Positions 1-11,400 of a DNA stretch of 64,000 nt are shown piece after piece (position 1 is the first letter of the stretch; every line of letters starts with the position of its first letter). The translations under genes and the position numbers were made by a program. The stretch lies in NCBI RefSeq assembly GCF_910592395.1, contig NC_088312.1:23009292-23073291 (forward strand), read 5' to 3'. The notes under the pieces were generated by a model, which saw nothing but the letters and a program-made list of their open reading frames with translations, searched no databases and was not told where the DNA came from. Origin of the DNA: Lineus longissimus (taxonomy: Eukaryota; Nemertea; Pilidiophora; Heteronemertea; Lineidae).

Positions 1-227
1 CAGAGTCAAGATCAATATTTCCTTTCAATCATTTTAAAAAGGCATATCCTCCGGTTAGACAATCACAATGTGAATTTTGAAGTTGAGTACTTGATGCCAA
101 CCAGTAATGCACGGTGCCCGCTGATGGGCACACCAAGTAGCATACTCATGCTAGGTACTTATGCCCTTAAATCGGAGGAGGCCCTATGACAAACATTAGA
201 CTAAAAGCATCTCCAACCACCTCAGCG

Positions 228-1820
228 TCTTTCCGCAGTCAAGTTATTAGTTACCATCGTATGCCTTAGAGGGGGCAGATGGAACTGTTTAAACAAGAAG
301 TCTTTCCAACAGCCACAAGTATATCTTCAAAAACATCTCAGCAACACGTTCGACCCAAATAATCTGTCAGCTAGCTGACGAGTAGGTTGGGAATTGTGTG
401 TGATCAGTTCTCTCAAAGACACCCGAGACACGGATTAAAATCTTGTGTTTAACTTTATAGGCCAACAAATGCAAACACTTCCAATGAACCCCCTACAAGA
501 GACGAGTGGCCCTTCGTCTCTCCGACTTTGACACCCTTCTACGAACATATCAATAGATCAGCCAGCGGTCCTTGGTGTCGCCGCGTGGGATACGCCCAGT
601 GGAATTGTTTGCAAAAGTCAGGGAACCACGATCTGACATCCATAACCAGCGTATTCCCTATTCATGCCAGTTACAGTCGGGTGCTACACCGCAGTCGGGA
701 TCGTGGAGCCAAGTGAATAATTGTTTAGATTTGAAATACATTTTGTCTTAAATGATATGACATACGAGGTACAACGGTCGCAAGACACATCAATCACAAA
801 AATAAACAAGTCCCGACTTACCAAAAATAACACCGCGAAAATTATATCAGCACTTCGAGACCATCAACATCATCGCAGATGTCGTTAATTTGTGAGGGCA
901 AATGGTAATTGATTAGAGATGGCAATTGATATCGCAAGTGAACATGTACATGAAATACAATGATGCACATGATCCGTGAGTTAAGCCTTTGTCTGTTTTT
1001 TTCTGCGAAACCATTGTTTTCAACCTGCGATCTTTCCGCAGTCAAGTTATTAGTTACCATCGTATGCCTTAGAGGGGGCAGATGGAACTGTTTAAACAAG
1101 AAGTCTTTCCAACAGCCACAAGTATATCTTCAAAAACATCTCAGCAACACGTTCGACCCAAATAATCTGTCAGCTAGCTGACGAGTAGGTTGGGAATTGT
1201 GTGTGATCAGTTCTCTCGAAGACACCCAAGACAAGGATTAAAATCTTGTGTTTAACTTTATAGGCTAACAAATGCAAACACTTCCAATGAACCCCCTACA
1301 AGAGACGAGTGGCCCTTCGTCTCTCCGACTTTGACACCCTTCTACGAACATATCAATAGATCAGCCAGCGGTCCTTGGTGTCGCCGCGTGGGATACGCCC
1401 AGTGGAATTGTTTGCAAAAGTCAGGGAACCACGATCTGACATCCATAACCAGCGTATTCCCTATTCATGCCAGATATAGTCGGGTGCTACACCGCAGTCG
1501 GGATCGTGGAGCCAAGTGAATAATTGTTTAGAATTGAAACACATTATTCTAAAATGATATGACATACAAGGTACAACGGTCGCAAGACACATCAATCACA
1601 AAAATAAACAAGTCCCGACTTACCAAAAATAACACCGCGAAAATTATATCAGCACTTCGAGACCATCAACATCATCGTAGATGTTGTCTCTGTGACCAAG
1701 ACTTGGGTCGTTAATTTGTGAGGGCAAATGGTAATTGATTAGAGATGGCAATTGATATCGCAAGTGAGCATGTACATGAAATACAACGATGCACATGATC
1801 CGTGAAGTAAGCCTTTGTCT
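228..1820. repeat. Tandem duplication, two ~800-bp copies
   Basis: Two near-identical direct copies lie head to tail, 228-1030 and 1031-about 1820, offset by 803 bp. They share the start TCTTTCCGCAGTC and differ by scattered substitutions. The second copy has an extra ~24-bp segment near 1685-1708. After about 1820 similarity stops. Both copies keep the same 62-codon open frame (528-716 and 1331-1519), but this looks like ordinary non-coding DNA rather than a gene. Similarity this high suggests a recent duplication or a collapsed part of a longer array. Confidence 0.9.
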
Positions 1821-2516
1821 CGCTTGCGACTGGAGTTTCTTACTGCGCAGTTCATTCTCTGCCCGACTGCACGACTTTTACTAAAATAAAAACCTATTAT
1901 AACCAATCAAGACCAATACGAAGCATAGATACCTCGCCCTACCTTCTGCTGCAGCAGTTTTGACTTGATTACCGAAATATCGAAGGCATTTTATGTTTGA
2001 AATAGGAGAAAGTGTTCCGGTGATCTTCTACGCAGTTCACACTCCAACTGAATGGCGTTCAAATCAACCGCGACCGATCATGACCGAAGACAATACATTT
2101 CGCGTCATACCATCCGGGCACTACCCCGCTACCAGGCTTAGCGTTCACTTGAACATCAGGTTTCATGAGCTAACGAGAGTCTTTTGTTCTGTCAAAGGAT
2201 CAATTAACTGGTATTGTCAAAAATGTGGGATTGGCCTAGCATACATACATGTGTATGCGTACTGAGCTGTGGTCACGGAAATACATTAGGCAGGTTTCGC
2301 GAACCAAACGAAGAGGTACAAACGGCGAAGTTTGCGTCATGTAAATGCATTTGATCGACGAATGTTTAACATTTCTCCGATTGCTTTTCCTACCAAATAT
2401 AACAGTTCCATTGGTCGTCGTTCGCCCGGCTAGCGAGACCTGCCGAATGTCACAATCGTACGACATATTATGATTGTCAATGCTATTGTTTAATGCTATC
2501 AGTGGACTAGACTCTT

Positions 2517-2600
2517 ATGCAGTCCGTATCGTCATCCTGGTTCTCCTGTGTCTATCGTTGGACAAGACGAGGCCGGCCCATTGCGTCCAGAGTGTATCAG
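2517..2600 (-). repeat. Dispersed repeat family A, copy 1
   Basis: This segment (ATGCAGTCCGTATCGTCATC and onward to GAGTGTATCAG) is the approximate reverse complement of two other copies in the window, 50884-50972 and 51481-51575. Shared blocks include the GTCGTCATCC-like and GAGGCCGG-like words. The family is unnamed by me and is probably a fragment of an interspersed repeat. Confidence 0.6.
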
Positions 2601-3104
2601 TAGAAATGCAGCGATTTTGATATTAGAATACTAGCATTGTGACATGGAACTTGAAATAAATGTCCTGGCATTATATTCTGCAGCAAGTTTTTTAATGATT
2701 CTGTAATTCATTCTTCATTTTGCTACTGCTCTTCAAAGCACTTGCCCCTACATCACATACGACCCCGGGCGATTCCTGAGGTCCGAGGACATTGTTTCCT
2801 GCGGATCAGAAGAATCGCCTGAAGAGGTACTGTGGCAGGACTTCCCTTGTCCAAGCGGCAAGGCTTTGGAATGAGCATGGTGTTGACATTCAGAATGCTA
2901 AGACTGTAACCATTTTCAGGCGTGGGCGAATGACCCAACAACACCCGAAACTACCACTCCTTTTGAAGTTTATAATCAAGCAACAAAAATCGATTGAATG
3001 CGTTACGGCATCACGTTTCTCGGCGTGTTCGGCCTGATTTGGATGTGACCTCTCTCCCTATGAGTATAGTCGCGATACGGTGATGTTGGTGATGCAGTCA
3101 CATC

Positions 3105-3320
3105 GGCTCTCACATCGTGTGGGCAAAACGGCAGTGCAGCCAGGTCCCATTCGGCTTGTGGTTCTGACTGTCTCGCATCATCTCTTACCGTGTCGGCAAG
3201 ACGGTGGAGCTGCAATGACCGATCGATTTAGTCTGGTTGTGACTATCTCAATACGCTCACTGTGCTGGCAAGACGGCGAGGCTGCCAAGGCCGGCTCAGT
3301 CTTGTTATGACTTCCTCATT
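3105..3320. repeat. Degenerate ~70-bp tandem repeat, three copies
   Basis: Three diverged copies are recognisable by the word GGCAAGACGG or GGCAAAACGG, followed by a GC-rich stretch and then GGTT(G/C)TGACT. A similar CTGGTTGTGAC word recurs in the repeats near 62400-62700, which may be a related family. No coding function is evident. Confidence 0.5.
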
Positions 3321-3605
3321 TCTCTACCTTCTTTGAAAGACGGAGAAGCTATTCCTCCCTCGCTCCCCTGCCGTGGACCAGCAGTACTACATGAAACGTA
3401 TACAAGACGTACCCATGGGAGCAATGCCGCAAGAAACTGACGGGTATATAAACAAGTTGATATAGGTATAGTATAGCTAAGATAAACCGCATGATTAAAC
3501 CAGGTTCTTGCTTTGACTTGATGAATGACGGATCTGCGGGAGCTGGTTCAGGGGTTCCAGCTGTAAATCGTCCCCGCCCTAAAAACGGGCGATATTTTAA
3601 ATTTT

Positions 3606-3785
3606 ACGCAAATGCCTAGTTCCAATTTCTTAGCTTAGATGGCGGTACCTGACAGTGACGAAGACTTGTAAAGATATGACACATATGGATTGACCGTGGC
3701 TCTATGTTTATCTGCTGGGGAGAACCATGTTCTTCAGAAATGACTTTTGCCAATGAGACAGTAGACCGACCTGGCCCTTCCCTCT
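3606..3785 (+). repeat. Dispersed repeat family B, copy 1
   Basis: The segment runs from an AAATGCCTAGTTCCAAT block, through a CTTAGATGGCGGTACC block and a GTGGCTCTATG block, to ATGACTTTTGCCAATGAGA. The same ordered blocks occur in reverse complement at about 15940-16075. The extra bases between blocks here suggest independent insertions in one copy. This is probably an old interspersed element. Confidence 0.65.
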
Positions 3786-5195
3786 AATGGATGTTCCTTT
3801 TCGCTACTTGGTGCGCCTTGTCCCCGATTGTGTCAGGTTCTACGTGGTGCCCCATGTCTTCTGGATGTGCCCTCCCCCTTCATAGCGCACCATGGAAGTG
3901 TTTTTTTGTTGTTGACGTTTTGAGAGGTGTTCAGAAAATTCGTGATATTTCGTGATATAACTACATGTATTGAATTTATCGATTGTTTGTTGACATATTC
4001 ATAATCTTTGTATCACCCTTCACAGAAACTTAATATTTTATTTAAAAAGTGTTTTTAAAATATCTTAATTTGGCTTTGAAGTTGGTCAGTTTTTTCTTAT
4101 TTAGAATTCTGAGAATTACAGATTTTATTTCTTCAAAATCAAGGTACTAAAATTTAATTTTTTCAAAAATTTCTTTCTGAGCATATGCGGAAACCGTTTC
4201 TGGTCTAATATCACTTTAGATTTCATGAAAATCTCCACTTATAAAAATAAGAGAGCTAAAAAACGAGGTCTGTAAAGTCTTTGGTCTGTAGAATAGACCC
4301 TGCCGTCTTATAAAAATAGATTTTATGAGAAAATTCTTTCGCCTATAAAAATGGTGAACATCGGAACATTAGGGAAATTGCGGCGTGGCGCGAGTTTTAA
4401 TTTAAACTTCCCGCCGGTCATTTTTTGCGATATCAATCAACTCAGGTGTTTTTTATAAATCAATTGATTAATTCATTTAAATGAAATATTTGGGCTATGT
4501 TCATATCGATTAACAGATCATTACATTTCTTTTTACATTAACAGGATATTTCCAGAAATCGATAAGAATTTTGCAGCATCCAAAATGAAAAAAATGGCTG
4601 TCGATATTCAGCCATGTCAACTTTGAGAACTTTTTGGCGAACAAACTTGCTGATATATTCCTTCGACAGTTATTATAACTGCATATAATCACACTATCTA
4701 TAGTTGACACAATAAAGCTTCAGATATGTCTTTTTTTGACGGTATGCGTCTCGAAAATACCACATTATGTGATCGTAAAATATTGTTACTTTCCTCTTAT
4801 TAGGAGTACGCATGCCATGCATGCAAAGATACCGATTGAACATGTGTAGGCCTACTACACTACAGCAGCTGTACCTTGTACAGTGATGTAAATGTGCAGA
4901 GCACCTTGTGTGTACAGACTTGTATCATGACGTAGTCGTAGGCTACACATACATGGACTGGAGGCCCATTGAAAAGCTCGACAAAGTTTGTTTGGACTCT
5001 GACCAGTCATTTGTTTCACCTGGTGGCTGGTTTGATGGAGCAAACAACATAAAGCTGAAAGTAAAGGCTGATTCTGATTAGTGAGCGCACAGTTAGTTCT
5101 AGTTGGGGTCTGGGCAGGGGTAAGGGCTGCTTTGGTTTGGGTAAAAATGACTGCCATAAGAATATGTAGGCCTTTGACTATGTAAAATGCTCGAC

Positions 5196-5352
5196 TGCTG
5201 TGTATAGAGGTTCCTCACTGACGTGACATGAAGACGTTGCCAATTGTTTTGCACTGCCATATTGGGCGTCATGACTTTAAGGAAATGCATTGGCAGGTGG
5301 CCGTCAAAACGTCACGTCGTGACGTCACGTGAAGAACCTCCATAGCCACAGC
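5196..5352. mobile_element. Possible short inverted-repeat (MITE-like) element
   Basis: The left end reads GTATAGAGGTTCCTCACTGA and the right end, reverse-complemented, reads CTATGGAGGTTCTTCACGTG, giving imperfect terminal inverted repeats about 30 bp long around a ~100-bp core. The right end also contains overlapping TGACGTCA and CACGTG words. A related end (ACGTAAGAACCTCTACAG) appears at about 20809. No clear target-site duplication was found. The segment may instead be promoter DNA of the downstream SENP gene. Confidence 0.4.
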
Positions 5353-5460
5353 CTCCTAAGTCCTAAAAAACGGTAGTAAAAAGCACCCCGCCATGGCAAT
5401 GCAAGCACAAACCAGCTATGTAATCAAACTTGCCGAATAACTTGCTCACCTGCCTGAAAA

Positions 5461-8400
5461 ATGTCTGTTTATCTTGCAGCTCTTGCTGAAATAGAAGTGC
5501 AAGAAGACCTTGGTTGGAGGTCAGCTGGTCGCTATGGACACAGTGAATGTAGACGAGAACATCCGCCTCAGGAGTAAGTCAAGTGTTGTCTTGGTGACAA
5601 CCGAAATTGGAAAAGTTGATCATGGGTTTTCATGTTAAAAAATATATCTTAGATGGCATTTCAGGAAAGTCTGTAGATAAAAAAACACAAGAAATGTTGT
5701 GCTTGTGACAGTGCATATGCTGTTTTTCTGTCAATGTATTCTGCTAACTGTGTACTACAAAAGGCTGGACGGACTTACTCCCTTGGAACTGGCTTCAATG
5801 TGGGTGTCATCAAAGAAGCTTTACTTTAAAAACAACCAAATTTTTGCCATTATCACTTGAGCTCTCGATTATTGGAGTTTGTAATGCATCAGGCTCTATT
5901 GTGTTATTTTCAAACTGTGTCACTTAAAGTGAATCAATATTCTTTCAGTGATATTGTTTGCCTGGATCCTCCTCTGATCATTGGCACGAGCAGGATGAAT
6001 ACGTCTTCAAATCATCAAGCATCCTGTTTGTCTGACCAGCACAGAAATCCAGCTGTAAGTCTTTGGTCAGAGAGCAAAAGTATGATACAAAACTAAAGAA
6101 TAGCTCTGTTCAGGGAAGGAGCTTCAAAACTTGCATGTAGGCCATTTCCACATGATCTCTGCCAGCATGTACCTTATAGTCATGGCCGCCACAAAGATGG
6201 TGTAAGAGTATAAGCTTTTGCATGCATGTTTCCAGTGCTGCGTGTGTAGACGTTTTCCGGAGTATTTGTGCCGTTGTCGTGAAGTTGGAAATGGATGGGC
6301 AGGGGAGCCGTGAAATCGAATGGAGTGATTTTCTATACGAGTCCAAGGGTGGCTAGTGTGCTGTTGTTTTTCTATGTACTGATCCTCAAGAAGTTGATCA
6401 ATACCTGATCGTCTCTTGGTCTGTTCTTGCCACATTGAGTGGTCATAGTAACCTCTCCAAATTTCTTTCTCTAGGGATATAATATGAAGAATACGGCACA
6501 GATTCCAAAGGCATCTGGATCCAACAATAATACGGGGCAAATCCACCACCAGGTGGAGGATGGAAAAATGATCTACGCAACCCCAACTCAGCCGGTGAAT
6601 AATTCCCCAATAAGAAACTTTTCATTGGACAAAGTGCGGAAACTGATCTGTGTGGATAAGATCAATTCAGAAGTCAATCAGACAAGGAATGTACAAAGCA
6701 TTTCATCCCAAAACAATAGTTTCCCGGTGCAGCAAAACTCTCCACAGATATCCAACAGATCTGTTGCAGTATCAAGTCCGTCTGGTGGAAATCAGGGAGT
6801 TCAATTTGTCCAACAAGTTTCTGGGTCAAACATTGACTCCACTGTACCCACAAGATCAATATCAAGTCCTAATATACGGAATATGCTTGTGAAAGCGACG
6901 ATACCCCAGCGTATGGTCTTGCAGGACGATAACGCGTCATTACATGATCAACTAATGGCTGGAAAGATCATGGATTCTGCTGGGAACCAGGTGATGATCT
7001 CGAGTGGTTCAAGTTCTGGAACAGCACAGGAAGATCTTGAAGGCTTTGATGATTTGATGAGCATGGACGATGGCTCCACTGTGCACATACCTGAGGCCTC
7101 GGAAGTCTTGCTAGTGAAAGCACCAGGAGGTGGGTCGAGTTACATCATGAAGGATGGACAGAGATATGCGTTCGTGAGAGAGACTTTGGAAAATTCAACA
7201 CACTCTTTGGTTGTTCCTGCGGGCGGAAGCAAAAAAGTTGTTGCTGGATTACTCAGTAAGTATGATTGATAAAGTGATTGTCTGTAACTGGATTCAGCCT
7301 CATGAGCATTGAAGTGTTTCGATCATTCAGGGTTCTCCTTGGAAATTTCAAAAAGAGGGTAGAATTCCCCGATTGATAACTGATGTGTCGTTTCATTTTA
7401 AAAATAAGTTCAAACAGTTCTACTCTCAACAGATTCTTGTTTTGTAATCCATTTTAGGTCCTTCTATTGCTAAAGACAATCTGAGTGGTGGTGGTGCTGG
7501 TGAGAAAAGGCCCAAGGTCAACAACGGTGGACCCAGACATGGGAGTGCGACTGGCTCTAACATGAATGCTGTTTCATCTAAATCTGGGTAAGCCTTTAGC
7601 TGATTACAAGTTGATACCAAGGTCTAGAATTGATTGAAAGAGTTGGAAACTTTCAAGGGCGTCAAGACATAACCTTTGTCTAAACTCTTGCTCTCCTGAC
7701 CTCGACTGGTAGTCCCAGCCTGTTGGGTCTTAGTTCGGCAAAATTCTGGCTGTACCCAGTTCTAGAGAAGTACTTCGCTGGACTGATGATTTTTGGAATA
7801 AAAGATTTTTTATTTCATTCAGTGTGGCTTCCACCAGTAAGGAAGATCCTGCTGGGAGTGGGAAGAATTTGCTGAATTCAAGACTCTGGAATTATGCTGA
7901 AAAAACAACTGGGCCTTTGACAAGGTACACATTACTCTCGGCTTTTCTTGCAGTGAATGAATGTTTTGATTTCACTTGCCTCATGTTTCATTTGGCAGTC
8001 ATAAGAAGCAGGGTGGGGCGCAAGTTGTTGACATGTAAAGGCATCTGAGCACTAAAGCAGAGTTCAGCAAGATGAAAGTAAGATTGCTTAGTCCTAGTAA
8101 TTAGTTCGTCGGTGTTAAGAATGAAGGTCAAAGTTTTCTTTCCAATCTTTCACTCGATTCTTCTAAGACTTTATTTTCTGATGCTTGGTTATATTGATGT
8201 AATCTCGTTGCAGGCCGCCCCTCCATAAAGACTCCACTGATGGTGCAAGAACATCTAAGGCTGGTTCGTGTTTATTCCTCAAAACGTATTGTTTCCCAAA
8301 ATCACATTTGCACAAAAATATAAAAACTGGCCGTGCCTGTTGAGGTACTGTCTCAATAGATTCTTCTGTAGGTCATTCCACAGTGTGGGAGACTGCCAAA

Positions 8401-11400
8401 CGGGCTGTTTTGGCAAACATGGCTGACCAATTAGAATGTCGTTATGCATTTCCAGCTAAAGATAATGATAAGAACTTTTGTTGAATGCTCGTTCATCCCA
8501 ATTCTTCAATGCTGTCTTTTTTCTTCAGATGAAGATGGTGCTGTTCTGATCCCTACACAAGATGAAGACATTCAGATTAAGAAACAGAAATTAGCTGTAA
8601 GTAGGATATAACATTCATATGTGTGATTCATGTCGTCAACCACTGACTTAACCAAAGCGAATGAAGCACCGATCATCTATCTTTGAGATGCAGCATGATC
8701 TGCTCTTTAACACTGCAAATAGGAAACACAGACCAGCGTAAGGTTAGCACAGTGTCATATATGCATCGATATTGCCGTTAAAAAGTTCAATCGCTCATAG
8801 CTTGGTCTCGAAAGATTTATCAGAATGCCTTTCCTTACTAACACATCAATTAGTTTTTCTTTCTCACTTCAGGATGACCCGCTGTTAACAATAGTATGTA
8901 ATAACTGTGGTAACCTAACGCGTAGCTGGAAGGTCTGCCAGTTCTGTAAACGTGTTATTCCACCGAAGCCCACCTGGCATCACCGTGTAACGATTAAAGC
9001 ACTGAGTTCAAGGAACAGCGCTAACTCTAGTGATTCGAATTCAAATCCGTCGGCGGAGAAAAGTGTGATGGACAAAGCATCGTTCTATGGAAATAAGTTG
9101 AAAGAACAGTCGAAATCGTACAACAATCTCAAAGATAGCGAGGCGTCTAAACCGAAGAGAAAAGTAGCAAGATCTACGCGAGGAGGAAATGCTAGAGGCG
9201 GCAAGAGGATACAGAGAAAAATATTTACGGGTGAGCAAGTCGTCTTTGTTGAAAGATTGCATTTCCTGGTGCACTTCATTGATGGGAAACCTTTTGCAAG
9301 TTATACTTTATCAGAATATTTCTTGCAAAACAAGTAATTTTGTCTGGGCTAAAGATTTGTGCAAGCTGGCAGTGGCCTGATACAAAGAAATCAACAATCA
9401 GTTACAAGAAATTGTGCTCCGCACGCGTAACGTAGCAATCTCATGTTGCCCGGATCTCAGGACAAAATTGTGCGACAAGATGGGTCCAAGTCTTGACGTC
9501 ATTTTGGCCATCATGACAAACTTACCAAGCCAATATCAGACTGAACGTTGAGCCCTGTTGTCTTGATTTGTGTTTCAGAGACTGTGACAATCTCATCTGA
9601 TGAAGACGAAGAGCCCTTCGCTGACAATTCTGTCAATGATTCCTCTATGATCTCGGAGACGTCCGCTGTACCATCTACTAGTCATGATGCTTCCCTATCC
9701 ATGCCCACAGTAGGAGACTCTCCCAGCCCCTCCCCAGCACCCATAGCTGCTGGCACAACATGCAAGGTGTTGTCTAGGCGAGAGAGAATGGAAGATCAGG
9801 TCAGTCTTTCTGGGGAGGCGTGGAAATGGAAGGAAGGAAAGTTGTCTGGTAAACATCCAGCCTCCATTTCTTATGAGAAGATTCCTTTATAACTTTCCAT
9901 AGTGTGGTGAGATCAAATAAAGAATAGCCATTCTGGCCAGCTTGTTGCTTGGTGCTTTTCATTCGCATAGAGATTTGTAATATTTAAAATTTGCCAAAGA
10001 CCCTATCTGGTAATTTATGCTGCAGGATGGCAACCGTGTGATGAAGCAAGCGCAGCCTGAACAAATACCTTGTACTGATGTGAGCCGATTAGACTTGGAG
10101 GCACGCGGCATCAGGCTCGGTTCCATGAAGGGTGTGCCCTATAAACCAGTATTATTGTCTGTGGAGGCTGTACATATTGACTGTGAAAGTAAGTTTTTCT
10201 CTTAACGTTCATTCTAGAGGGGTGTATGCTTTCTGATTATGATTGGTTTGCTTGGACCCTTGAATTTCTTGAATACCTCTGAGATATGAACAAAAATGAT
10301 CCTGGTAGGGGTCTAGGTCTTGACCGACCTGGGTATAAAAGGTTGGATGCAAAGATCCTGAAGTGTGAGGCTTCAAGTTGAAGGAAAATTCCAAACAGTT
10401 CATTGATTATAGATGCATTGTTGTCATTTCTCTGTTTTCAGCCTCAGATGAGACGGTGTCTTTGGTCATCCATAGCCATGAAATCCTCGCTTGTCACGCC
10501 CATCTAGCTGCGAGCATGCCTGCACTGTTTCTCTATGTGACTCCAAGCTGCGGGAGAAGAATACGTGAAAAGTGTAAAATGAAGAAAGATGGGCCTTATT
10601 TTGACCCAGCGGGTGAAGGTAACGTGACACATCATATTTCTAAAGAACTTGAAACTCACAGATGTTTGCGATCCTTTCATTTTCGCATTTACAGATAATC
10701 ACAAAGTGTGGGTGTGAGGAAGAAAGTCTTACTGAAGTTGTGAAAGTTTACAGGGTTCACAGAAATGAAGTAATGAAAAAGTTAGATTTGATGACTCTGC
10801 CAAAGGGGATAGCTACTTTGGGCTTTGCCGTGGCAGTTGGTCAGTGAATAGTGATTAGTGGCACCCGAGGTGTTTTTTAAAGTGAGTTGGTGCCACAAAT
10901 CCAATAGAAAGACCTTGGTGTTGAAAGAATGTCACCAAACAGTTTAATCAAGTCTTCTGAATATGTGCACTATTATGTTTCATTTCCATCTTTCAGATGA
11001 TTCACAAAAGCGTATTGCCATCATGTTTAAGACGATGGCATCAAAAACTGCCAAAAGCATTGAGTCGGTTTTCAAGCAGATTGCTGCGAACAGAAGCCCG
11101 CCGGAGGATGCATCAAATCTTTTTAAGCAGATCACCTTTGCGGCTGCTAATGATATACTCGTTGCAGTGTCGCAACATAATAAAAATAGAAAGGCTTCTG
11201 TCATCAAAAAAGGTGAGTATTTTGAGCCTAACCATTAAGATTGGTAGATTGGTGAAATAACTCTCGCATAGGCCAGTTAGGTGCTTACACTGTGTCACTG
11301 CTAGCTAGAGAATACTGAATGGCACTGGCTGGACCTTGAAGCTAAAACCTTGAAATCACCAGTCAGGTGCTTACACTGCACCACCGCATGTCCTGAGGCT

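Larger units (their letters stand above)
1..5460. other. Intergenic region with repeats; no protein gene supported
   Basis: I see no spliced coding frame or recognisable protein in this stretch. The open frames are short and match nothing I know. It holds the 228-1820 tandem duplication, a dispersed repeat fragment at 2517-2600, a degenerate tandem repeat at about 3105-3320, a second dispersed repeat at 3606-3785, an AT-rich stretch at about 3900-4760, and an inverted-repeat element at 5196-5352. The promoter of the SENP gene presumably lies in the last kilobase, but no TATA box or initiator is convincing. Confidence 0.6.

Noticed and set aside
6124-6549. 141-codon minus-strand frame overlapping SENP intron 2 and exon 3
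   Set aside because: It overlaps a well-supported exon on the other strand and has no recognisable motif.
10695-10838. Candidate extra SENP exon ([16 protein letters not shown]...) with acceptor TTTACAG and donor GTCAGT
   Set aside because: It would need a phase-0 entry, whereas the good upstream donor at 10618 leaves phase 1 and would hit a stop. Joining 10618 directly to 10997 keeps the frame and aligns with SENP6 ([11 protein letters not shown] against EEQYIILIFQ).
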